NCBI GenBank assembly: GCA_026983775.1
Contig: JALSTK010000028.1
Location: 19,727 to 83,726 of the forward strand
Origin: Calditrichia bacterium
Lineage (GTDB): Bacteria > Calditrichota > Calditrichia > Calditrichales > Calditrichaceae
Reading direction: 5' to 3'
DNA length: 64,000 bases
The notes under the pieces: generated by a model
Database searches by the model: none
What the model was told of the DNA's origin: nothing
What the model saw: the letters and a program-made list of their open reading frames with translations, nothing else
Part shown: in pieces, positions 1 to 8,500 of the stretch
How positions within the stretch are numbered: the first letter of the stretch is position 1
Layout of the letters: each line of letters begins with the position of its first letter
Made by a program: the position numbers and the translations under genes

Positions 1-415
1 ATGTATCCCGTTGGCGGACGGCCAGGCTGGCCAGAGAGCGGCTTCGGCGGTGAAAGTTCATTAGTTTCCTGTAATCCAAATTGGTCAGCACATCAACATT
101 ATGTACTAAGAAGGGCTGATCATCATTAAAAAACCAGGAAGCATTTTTCAATCCGCCGCCCGTATCCAAAAGGGACCCTTCTCTGGAAATTTCGATGCGG
201 ATACCAAAATTATTATGATGTTGCAAAAAGGAAACAATTTGATCGGCAAAATGATAAACATTTATGATGATTTCATCGAAACCGAAAGAAACAAGTCGTT
301 TTATGAGCAGTTGTAACAAAGGCAGACCATTCACTTCTACCAATGCTTTGGGGCGGGAATTGGTAATAGGTTTCAACCTGGTGCCCTTCCCCGCAGCCAA
401 GATCATTGCTTTCAT
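1..415 (-). CDS. Sugar-1-phosphate nucleotidyltransferase, MurU-like (partial, 3' end outside window)
   Basis: Reading the minus strand from the ATG at 415-413 gives an open frame of 138 codons that runs off the window. It begins MKAMILAAGKGTRLKPITN and continues RPKALVEVNG, the GxGTRLxPxTxxxPKxLV signature of nucleoside-diphosphate-sugar pyrophosphorylases; a later HNVDVLTN segment fits the metal-binding Asp region. Such enzymes join NTP and sugar-1-phosphate. The start codon overlaps the stop of the upstream kinase/RapZ gene (ATGA), so the two are translationally coupled. An AmgK-like kinase next to it suggests a MurU-type role, making UDP-MurNAc or UDP-GlcNAc from salvaged sugar; the substrate is inferred. 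The C-terminal part is not visible. Confidence 0.85.
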   Translation of the reverse strand, partial: MKAMILAAGKGTRLKPITNSRPKALVEVNGLPLLQLLIKRLVSFGFDEIIINVYHFADQIVSFLQHHNNFGIRIEISREGSLLDTGGGLKNASWFFNDDQPFLVHNVDVLTNLDYRKLMNFHRRSRSLASLAVRQRDT

Positions 416-1845
416 CAGCGCATCTCCAACTCGCGATGTCGCACCTCCACATCGATTTGAAATTTCGATTTTAGATGGCGGGCCAGTTGGTTTGCACAGT
501 AAACCGAGCGATGCTGCCCCCCGGTGCAGCCAAAGGCAACCAGAATATCCGTAAAATTTCGATGCTGATAATTTTCAACCATCTGATCCACGATCGCCTG
601 GACATGCTTCAAAAATCGGCGTACTTCTTCTTCCTTTTTTAAAAAATCGATTACGGCCTGGTCGTTACCCGTTTGAGTCTTGAACGTATCGTAACGACCC
701 GGATTGGGTAACAGTCGACAATCAAATACATAGCCGCCGCCATGACCTTTTTCATCAACCGGTATACCTCGACGGTAGGAAAAACTTTGTATCCTGACCG
801 TTAAACGCAGATGAGCGTCACCGAACTGACGCAGGATTGTAGAACGCACCAGACCATTCCATACCGCAGTTAAGGCTGGCAATTCTATCGGAAATTCGGC
901 ATGGTTTAAAAGCCACTCCAAATTTTTTATGGCATACGGTACACTCTTTAGAAAATGTTCTTTCCGTTCATAAAATCCCCGAAAACCATATGCACCCAGA
1001 GCCTGCATAAGACGGATCAACACATAGCCGTGATAGAACTGTAAAAATTGTTCACGATTCACCGCAGTTAGTTCTTCCAATCGATCCAGATATCGATCGA
1101 GTAACCGGATACGGATTTCTTGCGGGATATCCGCCTTGGCATCATAGAGAAGAGAGGCCAGATCATATTGTAATGCACCCTTACGTCCTCCCTGGTAGTC
1201 AATGAAATAAGGTTCATCTTTCACGATCATTACATTACGGGACTGGAAATCCCGATAGAGAAAGTAATTTCTGTCGACTGCTAATAAGAAATCGGTAAAC
1301 TTTTGAAAGTCATCTTCCAGAGCTTGTTCATCGAAGGGGATTTTGGCTAACTTCAAAAAATAGTATTTGAAATAATTCAGGTCCCACATCATGGACTGGC
1401 GGTCAAAACTTTTCCGAGGGTAGCATACCGAGTAATCGAGTCCTTTGTTTGCCTCGACCTGGAAGCGAGGGAGTTGGTCGACCACCTTTTCGTACATACT
1501 AATAATTTCGTCCGAGAATCCATTTTCTTGTCGCTTCTCCGTTAAAAAAGAAAAAAGCGTCGTATCTCCCAAATCCTGTTCCAGATAGATATCCTTATCC
1601 AGTTCCTGATCATAGATGGACGGGACGAGGAGGCCTTTTTCGGAAAAGTGTTTGGAAAATGTCAGGAAGGCTATATTTTCCTTAATATCGGGATTATATA
1701 CCCCAATTGCGGTTTTGCCGGCTCCGAAAATCCTGAAATATTGCCTATCCGAACCGTGTGCCGGTAAGGGTTCAATCCTAACTGCTTTTTCCTTGGACCA
1801 GCGCTCGAATAATTGTTTTAAATGTTCGGTAATATCCTGTCCCAT
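415..1845 (-). CDS. Aminoglycoside phosphotransferase-like sugar kinase fused to RapZ C-terminal domain
   Basis: A 476-residue two-domain protein. Residues about 1-335 are an APH/choline-kinase fold: the catalytic loop reads FLYRDFQSRNVMI (HGD replaced by YRD, as in AmgK-type kinases) and the metal site is FIDYQGGRKGALQYDLASLL. Residues about 360-476 match the RapZ C-terminal domain, with GHGGGYVFDCRLLPNPGR, TGND and the signature FGCTGGQHRSV. AmgK phosphorylates the anomeric carbon of MurNAc/GlcNAc, and RapZ-C binds glucosamine-6-phosphate in enterobacteria. The Walker-type N-terminal half of true RapZ is absent. It overlaps the MurU-like gene by 1 nt, so kinase and uridylyltransferase probably act in sequence. 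The regulatory role of the RapZ-C part is inferred. Confidence 0.85.
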   Translation of the reverse strand: MGQDITEHLKQLFERWSKEKAVRIEPLPAHGSDRQYFRIFGAGKTAIGVYNPDIKENIAFLTFSKHFSEKGLLVPSIYDQELDKDIYLEQDLGDTTLFSFLTEKRQENGFSDEIISMYEKVVDQLPRFQVEANKGLDYSVCYPRKSFDRQSMMWDLNYFKYYFLKLAKIPFDEQALEDDFQKFTDFLLAVDRNYFLYRDFQSRNVMIVKDEPYFIDYQGGRKGALQYDLASLLYDAKADIPQEIRIRLLDRYLDRLEELTAVNREQFLQFYHGYVLIRLMQALGAYGFRGFYERKEHFLKSVPYAIKNLEWLLNHAEFPIELPALTAVWNGLVRSTILRQFGDAHLRLTVRIQSFSYRRGIPVDEKGHGGGYVFDCRLLPNPGRYDTFKTQTGNDQAVIDFLKKEEEVRRFLKHVQAIVDQMVENYQHRNFTDILVAFGCTGGQHRSVYCANQLARHLKSKFQIDVEVRHRELEMR

Positions 1846-1938
1846 TCTTCGCTTCCCGGATGATTTTTATTGAACTTAAGGATCGCAAAGAAAATAGGTT
1901 GGCTTGATGAAAAAATCAAATGAATATTTTCAAACGAA

Positions 1939-1966
1939 AATGCCCGGCAACATTCTGCAGGGCATT
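1939..1966 (-). terminator. Possible terminator hairpin after the choice-of-anchor V gene
   Basis: AATGCCC at 1939-1945 pairs with GGGCATT at 1960-1966, just downstream of the minus-strand stop at 1983. On the minus strand the stem is followed by a short T-rich stretch (TTTTCGTTTG). The loop is long and the T-tract weak, so this is a moderate call. Confidence 0.45.
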
Positions 1967-1982
1967 CTTTGAAAAAGAGGGT

Positions 1983-2825
1983 CTACCGGATCAATTGCAT
2001 GCGCTTGGTCCGGGACTGGCCATTTACCGTTAACCGATAGAAATAAAAGCCGCTGGGAAGATGAGAAGCATTAAAGCGTATCTGGTGGGCCCCCGGACTC
2101 TGGGTGCGATTGACCAATCTTTTAACCTGCTGACCAAGAGCATTATAGATAGTTAGCTGCACCCGTCCCGTCGTTTTTAAGCTATAACGAATAGTAGTCG
2201 ATGGATTATCGAGAGATAGCCGGGAATTTTTCCCGAATGGATTGGGATAATTGTTTTCCAGAATAAAGTGCTCGGGTCCTTGTAGGGCCAGATGATCAAG
2301 TGCAGACGGGGATTCTACGGTAATAATTTTGTCCGGTGCAAAATTCCATTCGTCTCCGGAATTACTGCCGTTCAGATTTACACTATTGCCATTGGCGGCC
2401 ATTGTTATAGCCGTGGGTTCGGCCGGCGCCGTAAATTGAAATTCAAACACGACTTGCTGATTTTGATCAAAATTCACAGGACTTTTGTGGGTTAATTCAC
2501 CATTCAAAAGTTGTAAAGCGGAATTCTGCGGCGCCAGACTGCCACCGTTTACAGCAATATTAGTACCTGCCGCGGCGGCCGGCCCCCCGCTAATAATCAC
2601 TTTATAGGTTGCCGTAGCATTTATTTCCATCGTATCGGGCCCATCGATCCGCACCTGTACATTTTGGGAAGGGGATGCATTATGACAGGTGCAACCCGGC
2701 GTATCGCTCAAATCCGTACGTCCCGTAATCCCACCGGAACGGGCCAGGACAAACAAGGTACTTCCCAACCATAAAGATATGGCAAACAGATAAAACAGAT
2801 GAATGCGCTTGTTAATTAATTTCAT
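1983..2825 (-). CDS. Secreted choice-of-anchor V-type protein with T9SS type A sorting domain
   Basis: 280 residues: an N-terminal hydrophobic signal (residues about 8-28), then a segment with TPGCTCHNASPSQNV, resembling the choice-of-anchor V (reelin-like) module, which usually carries a C..CH motif after a G-T-G-R/S-type lead. Next comes a beta-sandwich region with VQVRIDGPDTMEINATATYKV. The C-terminal ~75 residues are a T9SS sorting domain: NNYPNPFG, then a short insert, STTIRYSL, IYNALGQQVKRLV, HLPSGFYFYRL and KRMQLIR. It is predicted to be exported and anchored at the cell surface or secreted. The CxCH could bind heme or simply be structural; no other heme ligand can be deduced. Function unknown. 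Confidence 0.75.
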   Translation of the reverse strand: MKLINKRIHLFYLFAISLWLGSTLFVLARSGGITGRTDLSDTPGCTCHNASPSQNVQVRIDGPDTMEINATATYKVIISGGPAAAAGTNIAVNGGSLAPQNSALQLLNGELTHKSPVNFDQNQQVVFEFQFTAPAEPTAITMAANGNSVNLNGSNSGDEWNFAPDKIITVESPSALDHLALQGPEHFILENNYPNPFGKNSRLSLDNPSTTIRYSLKTTGRVQLTIYNALGQQVKRLVNRTQSPGAHQIRFNASHLPSGFYFYRLTVNGQSRTKRMQLIR

Positions 2826-2971
2826 TGTTCCCCCTTCATAATGAAATGGTTCTCCTTGACATTTGTCACTGTAAACAAAGAAAGGCTCCCCTATATTCCG
2901 AACGTTCCGAATTAAGTCATTTGTTCTAAGTCTTATAATTTATGACTAACCAACCCATTTGAGGAGGATTT

Positions 2972-4663
2972 ATGTTTAAGCTTCATTTATTTAAAGCGTT
3001 CGCATTCGTGATTATCTTTTCATCGATTTGGATGTTTAACGGATGTGAACAGACGACTACCCCGGATAATAACGGAGGTGGAAATAATAGCGGCTCTACT
3101 GTAGACCATAATTCGAGTATCACCGCCAACGAAACCTGGTCGAAAGACAAAACCCATGTGATCGACGGATACATATCCATCACAAATGGTACCGTGACCA
3201 TTGAACCGGGAGCAACGGTTGTGTTTAAAAGTGGCGCTTCAATCAATGTATCCACCGGCGGTGGGTTGATCGCTGATGGAACTTCAGCCAAAATCACCTT
3301 TACCGGTGAAACTAAACAGAGCGGCTTCTGGGATTATATCGAATTTTCGGATGACGCCGTCAACGCCAATTGTATAATGAAAAACTGCCTGATTGAGTAT
3401 GGCGGCGGTTATTCCACTAGCGGCGCTATGTTGTATATTGAGAATAATGCCACGGTTTCCAACTGCACTATTCGTCAATCACTATCCAACGGGGTGGAGA
3501 TCGATGACAGTGCATTCCCCACTTTTACCGGTAACACGGTTACAGCCAATGCCAAAAGTCCGGTTACGGCCTCTTTTAAAAACGCCGGTACCATCGGGAA
3601 GGGTACGTATACAGGGAACGGGTATTTTTATATTGATCTGAGTTCAGGTACCATTGCCCAGAATGCTACCCTTCTAAAACAGGATATTGCCTATATGCTC
3701 AACGGCTATAATGCAGTTAAGAATGCAACACTAACTATCGAAGCCGGGACAACAATCCAGATGAACAGCGGTGCCGATTTAACGGTGAGCACGGGCGGAG
3801 GACTCATCGCCAATGGTGTTGCCTCTACCAATCCGATTACTTTTACCGGCGCCCAGGAACAAAACGGCTACTGGGATTATATTGAATTTGAAGACGATGC
3901 CGTGAATGCCAACTGTCAAATGAGTAATTGCGTCATTCAATACGGCGGCGGCTATTCCACTACAGGAGCTATGGTTTATATTGATAATAGTCCTACCTTT
4001 AATAATAACACGGTTCAGAACAGCGCTTCATACGGTGTGAAAATCGCTGACAAAGCCAGGCCCACCTTCACCGGTAATGTGATTCGACTGAACACGCTGA
4101 GTCCGGTTCACGGGGATTTTGAAAGTATCGGTTATATCGGTCAGGGCCAATACAGCGGCAACAGCCAGGATTATCTGGATATCGACAGCGGTACACTAAA
4201 CGGTAATGCTACATTGTTAAAATTGGATGTGCCCTACCGCTTAAACGGATATAATCTTGTTGAGAACGGAACACTGACCATCAATCCCGGCGCTGTGATC
4301 GAAATGAATTCCGGAGCCGACTTAACTATCGGAACCAGTGGCGGAATTATGGCTCAGGGAACTGACAACGATTCCATAACATTTACCGGTGCCGCCAGGC
4401 AGAAAGGCTACTGGGATTATTTGGAAATACAGGATGATGCCATCTCCGCCAATTGTGTACTGAATAAATGCATCATTGAATGGGGAGGCGGCTATTCTTC
4501 TTCCGGCGCTATGATTTATTTGAACAAATCCAATGCCACCCTGACCAATTCCCTGATTCAGCATAGCGAGAGCTGGGGAATTTTTTATGATAACGGCTCC
4601 AACCCGGATTTGACGGGAAACGTATATAACGATAATACCCTCGGAGACGTGAAGGTTCAATAG
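2972..4663 (+). CDS. Right-handed beta-helix lipoprotein with three long internal repeats
   Basis: 563 residues, start ATG preceded by GAGGAGG. The signal peptide ends in a lipobox (FNGC, Cys25) followed by an Asp/Asn/Gly-rich linker. The remainder is three copies of a module of about 175 residues, each starting TxTIxPGAxxxxxSGAxxxxxxGGG, then ITFTG, xGxWDYxE, an NANC motif and YGGGYS(T/S)(S/T)GAM. Such repeats fold as a parallel beta-helix, often found in surface carbohydrate-active or adhesive proteins. Unlike many neighbours it lacks a T9SS sorting domain, so it is probably tethered by its lipid. No catalytic motif is recognised. It is followed by a clear terminator. Confidence 0.8.
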   Translation: MFKLHLFKAFAFVIIFSSIWMFNGCEQTTTPDNNGGGNNSGSTVDHNSSITANETWSKDKTHVIDGYISITNGTVTIEPGATVVFKSGASINVSTGGGLIADGTSAKITFTGETKQSGFWDYIEFSDDAVNANCIMKNCLIEYGGGYSTSGAMLYIENNATVSNCTIRQSLSNGVEIDDSAFPTFTGNTVTANAKSPVTASFKNAGTIGKGTYTGNGYFYIDLSSGTIAQNATLLKQDIAYMLNGYNAVKNATLTIEAGTTIQMNSGADLTVSTGGGLIANGVASTNPITFTGAQEQNGYWDYIEFEDDAVNANCQMSNCVIQYGGGYSTTGAMVYIDNSPTFNNNTVQNSASYGVKIADKARPTFTGNVIRLNTLSPVHGDFESIGYIGQGQYSGNSQDYLDIDSGTLNGNATLLKLDVPYRLNGYNLVENGTLTINPGAVIEMNSGADLTIGTSGGIMAQGTDNDSITFTGAARQKGYWDYLEIQDDAISANCVLNKCIIEWGGGYSSSGAMIYLNKSNATLTNSLIQHSESWGIFYDNGSNPDLTGNVYNDNTLGDVKVQ

Positions 4664-4680
4664 AGAATTGTAGTTAAAAA

Positions 4681-4710
4681 AGCGCAACTTACCGGGTTGC
4701 GCTTTTTTTA
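4681..4710 (+). terminator. Rho-independent terminator after the beta-helix lipoprotein
   Basis: AGCGCAAC (4681-4688) pairs perfectly with GTTGCGCT (4696-4703) across a 7-nt loop, followed by a run of seven T. It lies 18 bp after the stop codon. Confidence 0.92.
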
Positions 4711-4930
4711 TTCCTTTTACCGGATATAACCGATCTGAATGAAGATATTAAAAAAAATCCATATCCGATTGAGATGTCATAATTTGTCGTTTTCGATCAG
4801 AGAGGAGTGTCGGAGGGGATACTCTTTCGGATCACCTTAGCACCGGTCCCCGTGATTCAAAACCCGCCTATCCGTTTCATGACCATGAAAAAGTTTTGTA
4901 AGGAGCGTTGCATATCATTCCCACCCGTTA

Positions 4931-5254
4931 TTTTGGATTCCCAATCAAGTTGGGAATGACATGGTACCGGTAAAGTGTTATTTTGGATTCCCAATTAAGT
5001 TGGGAATGACACGGTACCGGTAAAGTGTTGTTTTGGATTCCCAATCAAGTTGGGAATGACACGGTACCGGTAAAGTGTTATTTTGGATTCCCAATTAAGT
5101 TGGGAATGACACGGTACCGGTAAAGTATTGTTTTGGATTCCCAATCAAGTTGGGAATGACACGGTACTGGTAAAGTATTGTTTTGGATTCCCAATCAAGT
5201 TGGGAATGACACGGTACCGGTAAAGTGTTGTTTTGGATTCTCAATCAAGTTGGG
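4931..5254. repeat. 50-bp tandem repeat, seven units, each carrying an ATTCCC/GGGAAT palindrome
   Basis: Units begin at 4931, 4981, 5031, 5081, 5131, 5181 and 5231, exactly 50 bp apart; the last is truncated after about 23 bp. Each starts TTTTGGATTCCCAA and contains an inverted repeat (ATTCCCAA, 5-nt loop, TTGGGAAT) followed by a GGTACCGGTAAAGT spacer. Copies differ only by single substitutions (TCAAG or TTAAG loop, GTGTT or ATATT-like ends). The palindrome resembles the ATTCCC-N8-GGGAAT dRS3-type repeats known from Neisseria and found widely. There are no unique spacers, so it is not a CRISPR array. Confidence 0.95.
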
Positions 5255-5352
5255 TCCACCGGTGGCGGGCAGGCCGCGACAAAGACGGGCAGGCCGCGAC
5301 ACGGGAATGTGTCTGAGCATCACACGGTGATAATGCTACAAGAAACGGTGTC

Positions 5353-5372
5353 ATTCCCGTGCAAACGGGAAT
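5353..5372. repeat. Isolated ATTCCC...GGGAAT palindrome
   Basis: ATTCCCGT, loop GCAA, ACGGGAAT: a perfect 8-bp stem. Outside the stem TGTC precedes and CCAG follows, the reverse-complement arrangement of the flanks in the 50-bp array, so it is an inverted, divergent member of the same dispersed family. Confidence 0.85.
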
Positions 5373-5504
5373 CCAGGAATGTTCACAATGCTCAGATACA
5401 TACCTAAATGATTTCTCCCGGCAATGGGCGAATCGAAAGTACAGTTCGGAACCGTTACTTTGGAATATTTTTAAAATTCAGTGTACAAAAATTCAATCAA
5501 TACT

Positions 5505-5535
5505 AAAAAAGCCCGGTTTTCCCGGGCTTTTTGAT
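5505..5535 (-). terminator. Terminator of the large T9SS gene
   Basis: On the minus strand, an A-tract, then GCCCGG, a short loop and CCGGGC followed by TTTTTT, 26 bp beyond the stop at 5561. The stem (plus-strand GCCCGG 5511-5516 with CCGGGC 5522-5527) is flanked by A and T runs, so it could terminate in both directions. Confidence 0.9.
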
Positions 5536-5560
5536 CTGTAATAGCTTAAGATATGACGGC

Positions 5561-8500
5561 TTATTTCATCAAAATCATTTTTCGAACCTTGACAAAATTC
5601 TTCGCTTCAATCCGGTAAAAGTAGACTCCGGAAGAATAACGGGAGGCATCGAAACGGATCGTATGATAACCGGCCGGCTTAAAAGTATCGACCAAAGTCG
5701 CTACTTTCTTACCCAAAATGTTGTACACAGAGATTCTTACTTTCCCGGCCTGAGGTAAACCATACCGGATATTAGTTACAGGATTAAACGGATTGGGATA
5801 GTTCTGGTTTAATTCATACTGTTCGGGAATACCCCCGCTTAACATATCTTCCAGTGCGGTAACCGGATCCACCTGCACCTGAATCGTGTCGCTTACCTGA
5901 GCACTGCTGTCATCCGTAAGTATACAGGTCAGTTGGACCTCACCGCTAAAGCCTGCGGCGGTTAATTTCAGTTGACCGGTTTCGGCATCATACGTATAAA
6001 CGAGTGAATCATTGGACACCGAGAAAGACCAGCTTAACAGAGAATCCGGGGAGTCCACGTCCCGGGCATATTCCTTCATCATCAGAATAGCGGAAGAATC
6101 ACTGCGAAAACGGATTGTTTCCGGAAGGCCTACTATCATAGGAGGATCATTGACTGAGTTCACCGTAACCACAAAGGAGGCGGTATCGGCCAGAAATCCG
6201 TCACTTACGATCAGTTCCAGGGTATCGCTTCCGAACCAGTTCTCAGAGGCAGAAAATTTGTAAGCAGCATGTTTTAATACATGTTGTACATATTTCCCGC
6301 CGGAGACCGTAAAGGTCAAGGTGGAATCGGCATTATCCTGATCTTCGGCATACGGATACCATCCCGCTATTTCGAAAAGTAGAGAATCATCCTCGTTGAA
6401 AGTGAGATTGGGTAACGATTCCGTAAAATGAGGAGGATCATTGACGGGGGTAACCGTATAAACCACCGTGGTGGTATCAAACAAACCGGCCGGATCGCTT
6501 ACTTTAAAAAGCAGACGTTCGCTTCCGTTCCATTCAGGACCGGGAACGGTGACGGTCAACACACGGTTGGAGTCAATAGTAACCGTCAATTCCGTATTAC
6601 CTGTAACTTCCCAGATCAGCGTACTATCGACATCATCCACATCACTGACCAACTCATCCAGATGTAAGGTTGCAAAAGACTGACCTTCCTGAATCGTCTG
6701 ATCGGCAATAGCTGCCAAGACAGGAGCGTCATTAACCGGAGTAACGGTAAATACCACCCGGTCACTGTCGCTGGCACCCGCCGGATCGGTTGCTTTGAAA
6801 AGCAGGGTTTCGCTGCCATTCCAGTTGGAATCCGGAGCACTTACCGTAGCCACACGTGTTAATGAGTCTATGGTAACGATAAGTTCTTTATTCCCGGAAA
6901 TGGTCCAGCCGATTTCCGAATCGGCATTATCTTCATCACTAACAAAATTATCCAGTGCAATAGTGCTGAAAGATTGTCCTTCCGCAATGGTTTGATCCGG
7001 AATATCACTGACCACCGGGGCATCATTGATACCGTTGACGGTAAATTTAGCCGTATCCGATGCACTCAAACCACCCGGATCGGTAGCCGTAAAGGTAATG
7101 GTTTCACTGCCATTCCAATTGCTATCCGGAGGAGTAATCGTCGCCACACGATTGGCATCTATGGAAACCGTTAAATCCGTATTCCCGGCATAATTCCACT
7201 CCAGGGTATTGTCCGGATTATCCACATCATTCACATAATCATCGAGAGAAATCGTTGTAAAGCTTTGCCCTTCGGTTATGGATTGATCGGGGATATCACT
7301 GACTACGGGAGCATCATTGACGGCATTGACGGTTACAAATACGGTTGCCGTGGCTGAACCGCCGTGGCCGTCACTTACCGTATAATCAAATTGATCGTTT
7401 CCGGACCAGTCGGATTGCGGCGTATAGATGACCAGTGAATCCTGACTAATAGTTGCCGTACCGTGTTGCGGATCGCCGGTACTTTCTACTACCAGTTGAT
7501 CGCCATCGATATCCGTATCATTATTTAATACATGAATCGTCACGGCCACATCTTCATCCGTGACAGAACTGTCGTTAACGGCAACCGGTGCATCATTCAC
7601 ATTATGAACCGTAAAAACAGCCGGATCACTGTCACTTAAGCCACCCGGATCGGTCGCCGTAAAGGTGATGGTTTCAGCCCCGAACCAGTCCGTGTTGGGT
7701 ATGGCAATGGTAGCCACCCGGTCGGCGGAAATGGTAACTTCCAGATCATGGTTGCCGCTGTAAGTCCAGTCCATTTCGGAATCGGCATTATCCACATCGT
7801 CAACATAATTATCCAGTTGAATGGATACAAAACTCTGCCCTTCATCAATGGTTTGATCGGGAATATCGGAAACAACCGGAGCGTCGTTTACGGCATTAAC
7901 CGTAAACCGGGCCGGATCGCTGTCCGATAAACCTCCCGGATCGGTGGCTGTAAAGGTAATCGTCTCGCTACCGTACCAGTTTGTATCGGGAATGATGATA
8001 GTGGCAACACGATTTTCGTCAATGGAAACCGATAAATCCGTATTTCCGGAATAGGTCCAGGTTAAATCCGATTTCACATTGTCAATATCTTCCACGTAAT
8101 CATCCAGATTGATGGTGGTAAAAGTTTGTCCTTCATCAATGGTTTGATCGGGAATATCGGAAACGACCGGGGCATCATTAACATTGTTGACAGTAAAGGT
8201 TGCCTGATCGCTGCCCGATAAACCTCCCGGATCGGTCGCCGTAAAGGTGATATTTTCGCTACCATACCAATTGCTATCCGGAATGGTAATTGTGGCCACA
8301 TGATTGGCATCGATGGAAACGCTTAGCTGCAAATTTCCGCTATACGACCAGGTCATTTCGGAAGGTGAACTTTCTTCATCCGTTACGTAGTCATCCAGAT
8401 TAATAGTGGTAAAGGTTTGTCCTTCATCAATAGTTTGATCCGGAATCCCGGAAACAACCGGGGCATCATTAACGGCAGTAACATGAAGCGTATAGGTCTG

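Larger units (their letters stand above)
4711..5504. other. Noncoding, repeat-rich stretch
   Basis: About 800 bp between the two terminators with no credible gene. Short open frames here are made of repeat sequence and lack ribosome binding sites. It holds the 50-bp tandem array, a 15-bp GC-rich duplication (GGGCAGGCCGCGACA near 5268 and 5286), and an isolated palindrome of the same family as the array. Confidence 0.7.

Noticed and set aside
4931..5254. CRISPR-like array
   Set aside because: The whole 50-bp unit is conserved; no variable spacers and no cas genes.
5225..5541. Two small plus-strand frames near the palindromes
   Set aside because: They run through repeat sequence and the terminator and lack a ribosome binding site.
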